A model generated the notes under the pieces. The model had not been told where the DNA came from, made no database searches, and saw only the letters and a list, made by a program, of their open reading frames with translations. The translations under genes were made by a program, and so were the position numbers. From the NCBI RefSeq assembly GCF_002878395.1, contig NC_061119.1, forward strand, positions 18,831,994 to 18,895,993: a stretch of DNA of 64,000 nt. Reading direction: 5' to 3'. Source of the DNA: Capsicum annuum. Lineage: Eukaryota; Streptophyta; Magnoliopsida; Solanales; Solanaceae. Below are positions 44,754-57,540 of this stretch, piece after piece (within the stretch, counting starts at the first letter, position 1; the number at the start of each line of letters is the position of its first letter).

Positions 44754-45772
44754 AATTTTTGCACTCTCAATGGGGATCATTTCTGCTCTTCATCTCTTCC
44801 TCTTGCAAATGGAAACAACAAATTCTACTATTGTTATGGATTTTAAAAAAAATAAATGATGTTTCATGGAAGGACTCTACTACTATCCCATCTGCTGATC
44901 TCAGTCATGTTGGGCAAATTCCTAGACAAAAGTTCAAGACTCGTGGCTTGGGTGGATATGAATACCTCACCTCTTTAGAGATGGTGAAAAACAACAACTC
45001 TCATATGACAGCTATAACTTTCACAAACTGACTTCTACAATGGTAAACCCGAGGATTCAACGGATTCTTCAATTTCAATGAAGGTCAACACACTTATGGC
45101 TGACTCAACTAATATGTATGGCATCTTACAGTGATGAAACAAACCATTAAAACCTTGAAGAAGTTTGTTGATGATAAGAATCTTTATATCGCTCAACCTA
45201 TGAACAAATTGAAGGACTTCAGACCTGGAGAGTCGAGTCACATCCCCGTTTTTTCTCCCAGGTTCTCTCCACAAGACATGGATGCTGCGTAATAAGTTGC
45301 TAATCTTAATTTTCAAAAGAAGAAATAATATTCTTCCATAGCGCTTTGTATGTCAAACAGTTGTAATACATGATAACCAACGTCATCAAGGATCAATATT
45401 ATGGAGCACCACAAAGTTAATTGTATTACTCCAAGACTTACACAAGACAGATTGATTTTCTACCCCTACCAAAAAACTATCAACCATAAAAGTTGTAGCA
45501 ATTTTTTGACAAGGGAGACTCGAGGCAACATATTACACTTTGTTGAAACTTGTAGAAACGCTAAATCACATATCGACCTGTTAGTAAAACAATTTGTTCA
45601 CTAAGTGAAAAGGCTTTCAATTGGTATATCAATTTGAACCATGAGTTAATTGACATTTGGGAGCATCACGAGAAGGAATTTTCAATTAATTTTATAGCAC
45701 TCGGTGAACTGTGAGCTTGATAGATTTGAATGGCACTAAGCAAAAGATGAACATGTGATGGATTACTTCAAT
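44754..45772 (+). pseudogene. Gypsy gag fragment (layer 1), truncated
   Basis: Leader and linker sequence to about 45380, then gag words: IDLLVKQFVH (about 45570-45600) after HFVETC (45538), and in shifted frames FNWYINLNHE and IWEHHEKEFS. Stops and shifts are frequent. The gag is cut at 45773 by the LTR of a minus-strand chromovirus, so pol is absent or lies outside the window. Confidence 0.65.
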
Positions 45773-46930
45773 TGTAATGCCTCGAGAGTACACCCTCGTT
45801 GCTACACGGTGCTTACGGTCCTGAGGGACCATAAGCTAATACATGAGCTGGTACCTACTGTGAGTACTGAATAAAATTAATAATAAGGGATCGTATACAA
45901 AATTTAACTGAGGAATGCCATAAGGTTTTAAATCATAGTTTTGATAAAGTCTGTAAAACAAATTTGAGAATACTAATGTGACTTCTGATAATGACAACTG
46001 AAAATTGAAGACTAACTAACAGTCGATACTAGTCTAAAAGGCCTCTACTGAATGACTGTAGAGCTGATGGGACAAACCCCCAACTAACTTTGACTGAATA
46101 AAAAATACTTAAACTGATAAAGTAGACTAAGATAAATAAACCATATCCTTAAGGTATGAGGACTCACCACTACTATAGATAATATTCTAGAATATCTATG
46201 TACGATTCAAGAACTGAGCATCTGAACCTATGATAGATACATCATAGCACAAGCAATAAGTATGCAATCAATACTTTGAATGTACTGGTATGCTAAATAA
46301 GGTAGGCTCATATGCATGGTTTCATGTACAAGAGTAATAACTGACTGAATGAATGACGTACTGAATAGAATGCATAAAATCTATAAATACCGACAATGCA
46401 TGACCAAGCATAAAATATTTTCTGAATATAATTTGTAAACTAAAATACTGAATACTGATAAATGAATAACTGATATATGTATGCTATGGTAAAGCAAAAT
46501 TGGAACTGAATTACTAAGCTGATTACTAGACAGAGACAGTGTGAACTATCATCTAACCGACATACCCCAATGAGCGGTTTGGGGTACAACCTGTGACCCT
46601 AGTTGGAAGGGTGTCAGTACCGTGCCACGGGTACTATTACTGGGTGTGTGGATCCACTGAAATGCTATCCCGAAGAACTAAAGGTTTCACGCATAAACTA
46701 ACAGGTGACCCCTGGGAGGTAGTCAAGCCTGAACTGACTGGTGACTCCTCAAATCCTATGCTGAGTACGTAGTTTCGGAGTATAGGGACTGTTAGTAATG
46801 ACTCTACCTAACTGATGGAGAAGTTTCCATCCCTGTACTCACTCGGTACTAAATCCTACTCCCAACTAAACTGACTTAGATTACTGAACTATTATAATTT
46901 TTACTAATTATGATAACTGGCTGAACTGAT
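45773..46930 (-). mobile_element. Chromovirus LTR fragment (layer 2)
   Basis: Begins TGTAATGCCTCGAGAG on plus (LTR end on minus) and aligns along its length with 46931-48100, but is clearly more diverged than the LTR pair of element 54010. It runs straight into the next LTR, which starts TATAACACC. The simplest reading is that the layer-3 element inserted into this LTR; the rest of layer 2 would lie right of the window. A tandem LTR duplication is the alternative. Confidence 0.6.
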
Positions 46931-49483
46931 TATAACACCTTGAATCTGGTACCGAAAACTCTACATGATGCTTATGACCCCAAAAGACCACAAGCTAACC
47001 CATGACTAATATCTTTACCTGTATACTGCATAAAATATTGAATAATGAAAAACATATGAACTGAAAAGCCATAAGGTTCTCATAACTGAAGTAAAATATA
47101 ACATCTAAACGGGGTATGAAATACCCAAAATAAAACTGAAAATACTGAAGTCTGAAACATTATAGTCTAGAAAGCCTCTAACTGACTGAACTTTCAGAGT
47201 AAGGATTTGATGGGATATGTCCCCAACTAACTCTAACTAATCAACTACTTAATGAGATAATAGAGAAATAATCATGTCCTCGAATCATAAGGACTCACTT
47301 CTAACTCTGACTGCTGAAACTGGAATCTACTACTGATCTAGAGCTCGTGTCTCTAAGCCTATGGTATAAGACACCATAGCACAAATGCGTCAGTACTTTG
47401 AATGTACTGGTATGCATGTGGGGTAGGCTAAATACGTTGGGTTGTATGCATGAATAATACTGGCTAACTAACTAATATGAACGTGAGAATACATGCATAC
47501 ATACATAGTAGCTATATCTGAAATCGTGATAACATGAATACTAAATCTAAATACTGATAACATGACATACTAATATATGATATAATTGATAACATGAGTG
47601 ATCGTATCTGACAGTCCTAAATCTGGTGGAACTATTTGAGTTTTATTCTGTATCTGAGTTGACTATATCTAACAGTCCTGAATTCTGAAGAACTATCTGA
47701 GTTCCTTTACTAAGACTAATACTGAGACTGTGGGAGGTATTAGTCTAACCAGCATACCCCAAATGATGCATTATAGTTGAATTGGGGTCCAATCTATGCC
47801 CTGATTGGAAAGGTGTCAATACCGCGCCACTGGTAAGGACAATATATGAGTGACCCTAATATAACAGGTAAATCTAATGAGAATGATGGGGACCCTCATA
47901 TAGCAGGTTAACCCACCTTATCTACCCTTATATAGAAGGCTATGATGTCTCAACCTATGCTGGCTATATAGTTTTGGAACGCAAGGATTGATTCTAAGAA
48001 TCATACCCTCATATAAAAGGTGAATTCCCACACTTGGGCTCGCTCGGTGCTAATTTCTACTCCCATCTGGATAGACACTAAACATAATTTACTGAACTGA
48101 ACATGGACTAAGTTACTGACTTCCGTTTACTGACGGAATACTACTAACATCTGACAACTGACTGAGTTCATAAGATCATGGAGATTTCTTGAGTCATAAG
48201 ACTGTCTGAAGTCTAAGGATTATGGTTTGACTGAAAGTATCGTGAAAACATGAGATGACTCTAATCATACAACTAATGTTTCGAGTACAAGTATCCCCAG
48301 GACTCGATGGAATAAAAATGACCAAGCATAACTTACTTGAACATATAACTAACATCATAATCCATAATACATTTATAGAAGCATTCCATCAAAACATGTG
48401 ATAGGCATAACTAGTATATACATATGGATTTCATGATATCATACTAGTTGGGCATTGTTCCTTCATCTAGGCATTTAATCAAACACATGGTAGGCATAGC
48501 ACATGTAGACAACATTATACAACAATTAATCATCATGAGTCATATATAATTTCATCATCCTAGGGTTTATTCATAGGTTCACATGAATATACATCTATAC
48601 AAATCAATTTCCACATAAAATTAATCACCCAACATGGATTTGAATTCAATTGATCATTCTCAACATAAAAAAAAACAAGCACAACATGAAGTTCATTAAG
48701 ATATCCATAAACTTAAAATTAGAAAAGAGATTCTTGGGCTTCATGAAGGAAAAAAGTCCATGAATAAACACTACGCATACCATGGTTTGTGATTTCGTGA
48801 AGATTGATGGAGGAAATTCTTGATTCTGAATCTTCTATGAAAAGCCCTAGGTTGTTCTTGAGAAGTTTGTGAGCGAAGAGTGTGTATTTTGGTTGAAAAA
48901 TGGCTAAATCACGTGTTAAAGGGCTTAAATAGGGGCGGAAAGTTGACCCTTTTAACCCTGGACGCGTCATTAAACTTCAGTAAATTTTTCTCAAACTAGG
49001 CCCGTGGCACGACAAGGCACTATTGCACCGTGTCATTGGAATTTTACAATTGGGAAACTGAGGAACGGCGTGACGTGTAGCCATCACGTTGCCCCTTGTT
49101 TTGTGACTTGGAACTTTGGTACGACGCGGAGAAAATCGCGCTAAGACACTAGAAATGGACAATTCTTAATTTGGGCCTTGGTGTGACGCGCCATAATCTT
49201 GGACCCATACTAGAATTTGCCAAATGCCATTTCCTCTTGTGGCGCCGCACGCCACTGACTAATATGGCACTATTTTACGATGGAAACTTAAAATGGTCAT
49301 AACTTCTAACTCAGTTATTGGATTTGGGTGAATCTTATATAGATGGAAAGCTTACTGAATTTCCCACATGACAAAAAGTAAAAATCTTGAAGATTTCTCA
49401 TGTAATAACCATCATTCAATTTAGAAGCTAATACTATACATTTTTGAGATAAAATTACCTAGGAAAAAGTATGGGGTATTACA
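46931..49483 (-). repeat. 3' LTR of minus-strand chromovirus (layer 3)
   Basis: On the minus strand it starts TGTAATACCCCATAC at 49483, next to the polypurine tract, and ends GGTGTTATA at 46931. Its part 47700-48050 (complement) shares long stretches with the LTR 54010-57523, for example AGCCAGCATAGGTTGAGACA and GGCGCGGTATTGACACC, so the two families are related. Length about 2.55 kb. Confidence 0.75.
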
Positions 49484-49510
49484 ATATCTCCCCCTTGAGA
49501 ACATTCGTCC
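49484..49510 (-). promoter_or_regulatory. Polypurine tract of layer-3 chromovirus
   Basis: On the minus strand: GACGAATGTTCTCAAGGGGG, then AGATAT, directly before the LTR start. Nearly the same tract serves element 54010 (60413-60442). Confidence 0.85.
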
Positions 49511-49799
49511 TCAAATGAGACTGACTGAGAGGAAAGAAAAGATAATTGACGTACATACTGAACATGAATAACTAGAACATGATCTCGTGACTGACATGAC
49601 TAATAAGATGAATGTATAATACTGAACATGCATATCTGATGCATGTGTAACTGATTCATGAATGCATATCTGAGTATGCAATGGTACTTGACACCAAGTT
49701 TATGATGAACATATGAGCATAAAACTGCATACCAAGTTTGTGATGAACACTGAACATGAAACTGAGTAAGCTTAAGGAGAACTGTTACCTTGAGCTTGA

Positions 49800-50470
49800 T
49801 CTGAGTTGGCAAAGAAGAGGTGAGGATAGTTGGTACGCATGTCTGCCTCTGCTTCCTAAGTAGCTCCCTCGATGGACTGATTTCGCCAAAGAACCTTAAC
49901 TAGAGGGACTTTTTTGTTCCTCAATCTATGAGTATGATAGTCTAAGATTTCAACTAGAATCTCTTCATAAGAGAGAGTATTCTGAACATCAATGCTATGA
50001 ATAAGGACTATAACTGATGGGTCACCTATTCATTTCTTGAGCAAAGCAACATAAAAGACTGGACGAACTGAGGCTAGATCTGAAGGCAATTCAAGCTCAT
50101 AGGCTACCTAGCCAAAGCGACTGTGAATCTTGAAGGAACTGACATATCGGGGACTGAGCTTTCCCTTCTTACTAAATCTCTTCACTCCTTTCATGGGAGA
50201 GATCCTTAGATAGACATAGTCATAAATCTCAAACTCGAGATCTTTTATACGAACATCTGCATAAGACTTCTGTCGGCTCTGAGCAGCCTCAAGTTTTTCT
50301 CTGATCAACTGGACTTTTTCTAAGGCATTGAATACTAAGTTAGGCCCTATGAATGAGGCTTCACTAACTTTGAACCTACCAATTAAAGATCTACATCTCC
50401 TATTATCGAGAGCTTCAAACGGAGCCATCCAAATACTGGAATGATAGTTGTTGTATGTAAACTCAATCAA
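49800..50470 (-). pseudogene. Chromovirus integrase C-terminus and chromodomain
   Basis: The minus frame 50470-50108 reads FTYNNYHSSIWMAPFEAL, a linker, QKSYADVRIKDLEF and KLSPRYVSSFKI, the usual chromovirus integrase tail. After a frame change comes the chromodomain: EEILVEILDYHTHRLRNKKV, then VKVLWRNQSIEGAT, a stop where Trp is expected (about 49858), and EAEADMRTNYPHLF. The chromodomain guides integration to heterochromatin. It places the element in the chromoviruses, probably Tekay/Del-like. Confidence 0.8.
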
Positions 50471-51119
50471 AGGTAAGTGGTCATCCTAACTTTCCTTGAA
50501 ATCGATTGCACACACCCTTAGCATATATTCTAATGTCTTAATGGTCCTTTCTGCTTGACCATCTTTCTAATGATAAAAGGTTGTACTGAGATGAACTTGG
50601 GTACAAAATCCTTTTCGAATGCTTTTCAGAAATAAGAGGTGAACTGGGTACCTCTGTCTGAGATAATAGATAGCGAAATACCATACAATCTGACCAATTC
50701 CTTGATGTAGAGAGTTTGGCATAATCCTCAGTTGAATAAGAGGTATGAACTGGAAGAAAATAAGCTGATTTGGTCATTCAGTCTACAATGACCTAGATTG
50801 AATCATGCTGATGACGAGTTTGAGGTAAACTCATCATGAAGTCCATGTTCACAAGTTCCCACTTCTAAGTAGAAATTCTGAACTCCTGCATTGACCCATT
50901 AGGATTCTGATGCTCTATCTTAACTTTTTGACATGTAGAGCACTTAGCCATAAACTTTCCAATGTCTCTGTTCATCCCACTCCACCAATAGGTTTCCCGC
51001 AAGTCGCGACATATCATTGTGGCCCCTGGATGAATAGAGTAGCATGAACCATGCACTTTGCAAGAATTCACTACTTTAATTTGTCTACACCTAAAACACA
51101 GAGATGACCCTAACAACAT
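50471..51119 (-). pseudogene. Chromovirus integrase zinc finger and catalytic core
   Basis: From 51119: HHCC zinc-binding region with RETYWWSGMNRDIGKF and CSTCQKVKIEHQNP (about 50990-50900), then VIVD followed by a stop where Arg is expected and MTKSAYFLPVHTSYSTEDY (about 50780-50715). A frame change follows, then SIISDRG carrying the second catalytic Asp (about 50660). Integrase inserts the cDNA copy. Broken by at least two stops and two shifts. Confidence 0.8.
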
Positions 51120-51505
51120 AAAACACCATCTCCTCTTTAGGAGAAAACCTCTACTTTCTGATCCTAAATTGACTCTTTCAACTTGACAAGGCTGGGATCT
51201 CTATTTTGGTTTTCTTTCACCTCAGAAATTAGAGATGATTCTGAACTACTCTAAACCCATATATTACCCTCATTTGTATCGACTAAGCGAATGCCTAGTC
51301 TGGAAAAAAGATGGACTTCCCAAGCTAACTTCTTCTTTTTGTCCTCAAAATGAGTAACACTACCAATGGATAGTCTATTGAGAGCATCGACCACTATATT
51401 GGCCTTTACTGGATGATAACACTCATGTCGTAATCTTTCAAGAGCTCTAACCGCCTTCTTTGATGAAGATTGAGATCTTTCTGAGAAAAGACATACTGAA
51501 GACTC

Positions 51506-51860
51506 TTATGATCTATGAACATATCTACATGAACATCGTATAGATAATGCCTCTAAATCTTTAAGGAAAATACTATGGGGCATAAGCTGTCTGGAGGCGT
51601 AGGATATGACCTTACCATGTTGCATAAGGATATAACCCAAACCTACTCTAGATGCATAACAATACACTATGAACCCATCTGAACCATCTGGAAGAGCTAA
51701 AAATGGATCTGAGGTGAGTCGAGTCTTTAACTCCTGAAAACTCTTCTCGCAAGGATCTGACCACTGAAACTTGACCTTCTTTTGAGTCAATCTGGACATA
51801 ATGGGATGCAATAGAAGAAAATCCCTTAATAAAACATCTATAATAGCCAGCCAAACCCAA
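51506..51860 (-). pseudogene. Chromovirus RNase H domain
   Basis: Minus frame: MHPIMSRLTQKKVKFQWSD then SFQELKTRLTSDPFLALPDG, FIVYCYASRVGLGYILMQHG, ISYASRQL. The first catalytic Asp, expected in VYCDAS, is Tyr here (VYCYAS). The preceding LAGYYRCFIKGFS (51855-51815) lies in a neighbouring frame. It degrades the RNA of the RNA/DNA hybrid in active elements. Confidence 0.8.
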
Positions 51861-51979
51861 GAAACTCCTAATATCTGATGGATAGATAGGTCTGGGCCTG
51901 TTTTTTACTGGTTTGGTGTTTTGAGGATCAACTCTAATGCCATCACCAAAAAATATGTGACCAAGGAATGCTACTGACC

Positions 51980-52741
51980 TTAGCCAAAATTGTCACTTAC
52001 TGAATTAGCGAATAGCTGATGATCTCTGAGAGTTTGAAGTACTGTCTTGAAATGATCTGCATGATCACGCTCACTATGGGAGTAGACCAGAATATCATCT
52101 ATGAAGACTATGATGAACATGCCTAAGTACTTCTTGAATACACGGTTCATCAATTCCATGAAAGCTGCTGACGCATTGGTAAGGCCAAATGACATGACTA
52201 GAAATTCAAAGTGACCATACCAAGTTCGAAAAGCTATTTTTGGAATGTCACATTCCCTAAATCTGAGCTGATGATAGCTGGATCTAAGATCTATCTTAGA
52301 GAAAAAAATGGCACCCTGAAGTTGGTCAAACAAGTCGTCAATTCTGGGAAGAGGATACTTGTTCTTGATCGTGACCTGATTAAGTTGGCGGTAGTCTATA
52401 CACATTCTGAGAGAATCATCTTTCTTGCACATGAATAATACTGAAGTGCCCCACGAGGAAAAATTGGGCTTGATGAATCCCTTATCTAAGAGATCCTTCA
52501 ATTGTTCTTTCAGTTCTCTGAGTTCTGCTAGTGCCATTCTATATGGTGGAATAGAGATAGGCTGAGTATTTGGAAGAAGATCAATGTCGTAGTCTATTTC
52601 CCTCTTGGGAGAAATTCCTGGAATATCTTTGGGAAAGACATCTGAATATTCATTCACTACTGGGATTGATTCAAGGTAGGGAGCTTCAAAACTAGCGTCC
52701 TTAACTAGAACAACATGATAAACACATCCCTTAGATATCAT
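51980..52741 (-). pseudogene. Chromovirus reverse transcriptase
   Basis: The longest open pol piece, 253 codons. In order: [20 protein letters not shown], then [80 protein letters not shown] and the active-site motif [10 protein letters not shown] (the FIDD form usual in gypsy elements). All three catalytic Asp are present. The frame is lost just after HQLFAN, so connection to RNase H is broken. The start at 52741 is merely the first Met of the open stretch; real pol begins upstream with the protease. Confidence 0.85.
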
Positions 52742-53170
52742 TTTTCTTTCCCGAAGGTAAGAAACAAGTTGACCCCTGAAAGCAGATACATTAACCTTCT
52801 ACTCAAGGATAGGTTCATTTAAGAACTGAAATTGGACTATTCTATTTTTGTATTCGCCTGTGGCATAGTAGGAATGAAGCCAATCCATGCTGAGAATGAC
52901 GTCAAAATTAGTCATCTCTAATTTGACTAAGTCTGCTGAAGTGACTTTCTAAAATATCACAACCGGGCAGTTCTTGTATACCTATTGGGCTATGATGGTT
53001 TTACCCACTGGGTATAGACTAAAAAGGGCTCTACTAGGATTTTAGGACTGATTCTGAAATTGCTTGCTCCATAAGGAGTAACAAAAGACAAAGAAGCTCC
53101 TAGATCTAGCAAAGCGTAAACATGCACATAAAAGATCTGTAACGTACCAGTAACTACATCAAGAAAATTT
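52742..53170 (-). pseudogene. Chromovirus protease region
   Basis: Around 53115-53065 the minus strand reads ALLDLGASLSFVTPYGA. The retroviral-type protease motif D-S/T-G is D-L-G here, a probable loss of function. Other parts are scattered across frames. Confidence 0.65.
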
Positions 53171-53181
53171 TATTAATCTTG

Positions 53182-54009
53182 TCACGACTGAAAAGCATAG
53201 AGAAGATTTGGGCATTGCCCACTAGTAGCACTGGAGGTAGCACCCTGCTGATTTGGGCGATCGGACTGAGCTAAGGAGCAATTTTGTTGACCCTGAGGAC
53301 CTGGCTGAGGACATTCTTTGAGTCTGTGGCCTGGCCTTCCACATACAAAAAAATACCACTGCCAGCTCTGCAAATACCTTGATGGTACTTTCCACAAGTC
53401 TTACAAAGAGGATAGGTGCAGGCACTGCTAATACTACCCTGGGACCTTGAGCCTGACGCTCTATCTTTGTTACCCTCTCTGAACTTAGGAACTGGAGCAC
53501 TGGCTGAAGAAGGAGCTAGAACTGATGACTTAGGATAAAACTGAGAACGGTTTCCTCCTTTGACTTAGGCTGAGCAAATTTGAAACTACCTGTCTTCACT
53601 CTCTTATTCTGCTTCTCCCTTATCTTAATCTTTTGCTCCCCAATCTATTGAGCATGAGTCATAAGCCTGGCAAAAGTCATGTCACTATTCAGCATGGCAA
53701 ATCTGCACTCATTAACCACGCTATCATTCACCCTTAAAATGAACTTATGCTTTCCCTGCTATCTGTAACCACATGAGGGCATATATGGCTAGTTGATTAA
53801 ACTTAGGAGAATACTCTTTCACTGTCATATTGCCCGGCCAGAGGTTGATGAATTCTAACACCTTATCTTCCCTAAGCTCTAGGGGAAAGAATCTATCGAG
53901 GAAAGAATACGTAAACTCCTCCCACTAACCTAGCCTGCATCATCTACCCTCTTTGACTTTCACTACTTGAACAAAGTATGAGCAACATCATGCAACTGAT
54001 ATGCAGCTA
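53182..54009 (-). pseudogene. Chromovirus gag with damaged zinc knuckle
   Basis: From 54009: AAYQLHDVAHTLF (continuing across the inserted element from 63964), then WEEFTYSFLDRFFPLELRED and KVLEFINLWPGNMTVKEYSP (about 53925-53815), the Retrotrans_gag core. The knuckle near 53350 reads FFVCGRPGHRLKEC; the first Cys is lost at a T-run that also shifts the frame. Gag packages element RNA. Non-functional. Confidence 0.8.
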
Positions 54010-57000
54010 TGTAATACCCCGAAAAAAAATCCAAACCAATATTAGAGCCATGTACCAAGCTCATGCATAGTACATCATAGTTCTTTTATAGTTTTATAAT
54101 TAAGTTTTATGTATATTAAGGCTTCAAATAATTACCAGCTATCAGACGAATCAAAATATTCCTTACCAATTGAATTCTTAAGAAGGATACTGGTATAGTA
54201 AACTTCAAATGATCATATCTCTCATTATACTTGAAATTTTTGAGCTCATGACCTATCAACAGATAGATAATTTAATTATCTTTCCAACGATATCAATTTT
54301 GCCTAAATACAATATCAGAGCAATGACTTATTCCTATTTTACTCCAGCATGTCAGGCTGGAAATAGTGTGATGACATTCGTGGTAGCTTACTACATTTGT
54401 GACACCCTATCACAAAGGTCGTCAGCCTTAGGTAGAAACCAGCTCCAAAGTGATGACATTCGTGGTAGATTACCACATTTTTGACTCCATGTCACAAATA
54501 TCGTCAACCTTAGGCAGAATCCAGTTTCTGTGTGACGACATTTTTGATGGCTTACCATATTTTTGACGCCATATCACAAATGTCTTCAACCTTAGACAGA
54601 ATCCAGCTTCTGTGTGATGGAATTTTTGATGGTTTACCACATTTTTGATGCCATGTCACAAATGTCATCAGACTTTGGTAGAAGACCATCAATTCTAGCT
54701 TCTGTGTGACGACATTTTTGACAGCTTACCACATTTTTGATGCCTTGTCACAAATGTCGTCAGCTATTATTTTCAAAAACTAGGAATTTATTTCATAAGG
54801 GTGTTTTGTTATTTTCCCTTCAGTTCCCATGACTTATAACCCTTAAGAAATGTATTATCCTCCATTCTCTTTAGTTAAAACATCTCAAAAAGATCTCTCA
54901 TACACTTTTAACCACAAGATTAGGGTTTCCTCTCAAGATCATCTCCTCAGGCACAAAAACATTCTTTCCCAAAGGGGTTAAACCCTAGTTAATAAAAATT
55001 AAGGGCAATCCTAAGGGTTTCTTCAGGAACCTTCAGAAATATTAAATCTCTTTCAAGATCAAGCTTTAAGGTATGCGTATTGTTCATCCACAGATTCTTT
55101 TCATCCGTGTAGTTCAAGAATTAATCTTTGATAACTAAATCATGAATGTTTTGTGGTGATATGGTTGTATTCATGTTTTTGTTTGTGGTTTGTGCTATAG
55201 AGTGAGAATTTTATGAACTTTCATAAGAATTGTGATCATGTAGTTGGAACCCATGAATTTGGATGGATTAAGGTGGTGTAAATTTGTGAATACACCTATG
55301 CCTTAAAGAGTGCATGCAATGTGTTTGATAAATGCTTAGTATGTGATAAACTAGGTTTCCATGACTCAATAGTATTTGAATGACAAGCCAATGTTAACCA
55401 TTATAATTTGATATGAATTCCATGCTCTATGCTTTATGATTTCACATGAATTCCACGTTGTTGTTATGTGTCATGGTTGTGGTATGGAATGTACATAATG
55501 ATTGGAGAATAGATTCATAGTGTGTCTATATGCCTTCCATTCTATGAACAAGATCATGATTTTGAAGTACCACATGAGTTATTCCCAAATTATTACAATG
55601 TAAATGAAATGTTACATGTTTGCCATTCCCTTATGCTTAAATAGTTTCCATGCTATCGTTATGAACAATATATATTGTCAGAATACCCATGATAATAAAT
55701 ATAAGATTCATGACTTGATTATAAGCATTCCTATTCATGTTAGATATTATGATGACCATGTACTTCATGAAATCCCTCACTCATGCATTATGGATTGTTA
55801 ATGATGGTCATGTACTCAAGAAAGTCAAGTTGTGTCAGTTTTGTTCCATCGAGTCCTTGGGGTACTTGTACCCAAAAAATATAGCTGTGTGCCTAGAGCC
55901 ATGTCATGTTATCATGATACTCTCAGTCGAGCTATGATCAATAGAATTTAGTCAGTTATGTGACTCAGGAAAACTTAGAAATCTCAGCAGTCTCACTAGT
56001 TCGGTAATCTCAGTACTTAGTGATCTCAGAAATCTCAGTAACAATAGTATTCCTAGCAAATTTCAGAAATTCTAGTACTCTCATTCAGTCCTCAGAACAT
56101 AGTACATTCCATCAGTCAAAAGAACTCAGTAAACTTAGTTTAGCTCCGCTAAACAATAGTACTAGTATCAGTCCAGCTAATCAGTTCAGTTTAGTTATTC
56201 AATTCAGCTTAGTTATTCAGTTTAGTATACTTCAGATGGGAATAGAAGTTAGCACCGAGTGAATCCAAGGATGGGAATTCACCTACTAGTTCTGGGTGAG
56301 ATTCTTAGAAGTTATCCTTGCATTCCAGAACTATGTAGCCAGCATAGGTTGAGACATAGCAGCCTGTTATATTAGGGTAGATGAGGTGGCTTAACCTATT
56401 ATATGAGGGTTCCCACCGTTCTCACTAGAGTTACCTATTATATGAGGGTTGCTCACTTGTTATCCTTACTAGTGGCGCGGTATTGACACCCTTCTAGTCA
56501 GGGCAGAGATTGGACCCCATCTTAGCCATAATGGCACATATGGGGCATGTTGGTTAAACAACTACTTCCCATAGTTTTAGTTACATATTTTAGGACTGTC
56601 AGCAACAATCACCCAGTATCAGTAAAGAACTCAGATAGTTCTTCAGATTTTAGTATATCAGGACTATCAGATACAGTCAACTCAGATATATTACGGGACT
56701 CAGATAGTTCCATCAGATTCAAGATTATCAGATATAGTCACTTATGTTATCATTATTACTAGTTCTCAGAACCTATACTATCAGTACTCAGTTTCAGGAC
56801 TGTTAGACACAGTCAATCAGACTAGTTCTTTATAATTCGAACTGTAAAAAATAGTCGTTCATTTATTCAGTATCTCAATATCAGTACACTCATGTTGTCA
56901 GTATTCAGACTCAGTAGTCAGTATCTCCACGACTTCAGTTATAGTTATATATGTATGTATGTATGTTCTCTCATTCATATTAGTCAGCATTGTTCCTGCA

Positions 57001-57523
57001 TATAACCCTTTTCATTTAGCCTACCTCACTTATATACTCAGTACATTCAGACGTTCTGACGCATTTGTCCTATGGTGCTTTCTCTTATGTTACACCATAG
57101 GTTCAGAGGCATGAGCTGTAGATTAGTAGTAGCATTACAGTGTTCGGAGTTTGCAGTGAGTCCTTCTCATTCAAGGACGATATAATTATTGCTACATTTA
57201 CTATTTAGTTGCTAGATGGAGTTAGTTGGAGACATATTCCTTCAACTCCTTATTTAGTTCAATTAGAGGATTTCTGAATAGATATTCAGATCTCATTATT
57301 TTTAGTATTTATGACTTGTTTTGGTATTGTTATACTTTTTTCAGACATTTTGTTATTAGACGTTTATTCAGTTCAAACCTTATAGCCTTTCATGTTCATA
57401 TTTCTGCATTTTATGATATATTATGCAGTATACAGGTACAAATATCAGTCATAAGTTAGCTTGTGGTCCTTCAGTGTTATGAGCACTATGTAGCATTTCG
57501 GTTCAGAAAATTAGGGTGTTACA
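54010..57523 (+). repeat. 5' LTR of layer-4 element (3514 bp)
   Basis: TGTAATACCCCGAAAA to AGGGTGTTACA. It contains the hairpin tandem repeats (54357-54770), a probable leader region (54830-55080, ending in an AAGGTATGCG donor-like word) and a long 3' part sharing blocks with the layer-3 LTR. Small open frames inside (54209, 55604, 56020, 56547, 57226) are duplicated in the 3' LTR only partly and are not genes. Confidence 0.9.
54357..54770. repeat. Hairpin-forming tandem repeat in 5' LTR, unit about 85 bp, five copies
   Basis: Each unit has TGTGACGACATTTTTGATGG, TTACCACATTTTTGACGCC and TCACAAATGTCGTCA; the first and last words are inverted copies, so every unit can form a stem of about 14 bp. 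Units start near 54357, 54450, 54531, 54617 and 54706. The same array is at 60797-61200. Confidence 0.85.
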
Positions 57524-57527
57524 AACT

Positions 57528-57540
57528 TGGTATCAGAGCC
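57528..57540 (+). promoter_or_regulatory. Primer binding site of layer-4 element
   Basis: TGGTATCAGAGCC, an exact match to the standard initiator Met-tRNA site, 4 bases after the 5' LTR. Confidence 0.9.

Noticed and set aside
44615..45031. 138-codon open frame
   Set aside because: Crosses the LTR/leader border of a gypsy element, with no domain visible.
48719..49162. Two minus-strand open frames in the chromovirus LTR
   Set aside because: LTR sequence, no conserved domain, not preserved in the related LTR at 54010.
57528..57540. Possible tRNA gene piece (TGGTATCAGAGCC here and at 26249, TGGTATCAGATC at 7446)
   Set aside because: Only the primer-site word is present. No cloverleaf surrounds it, and the position next to an LTR or viral leader explains it.
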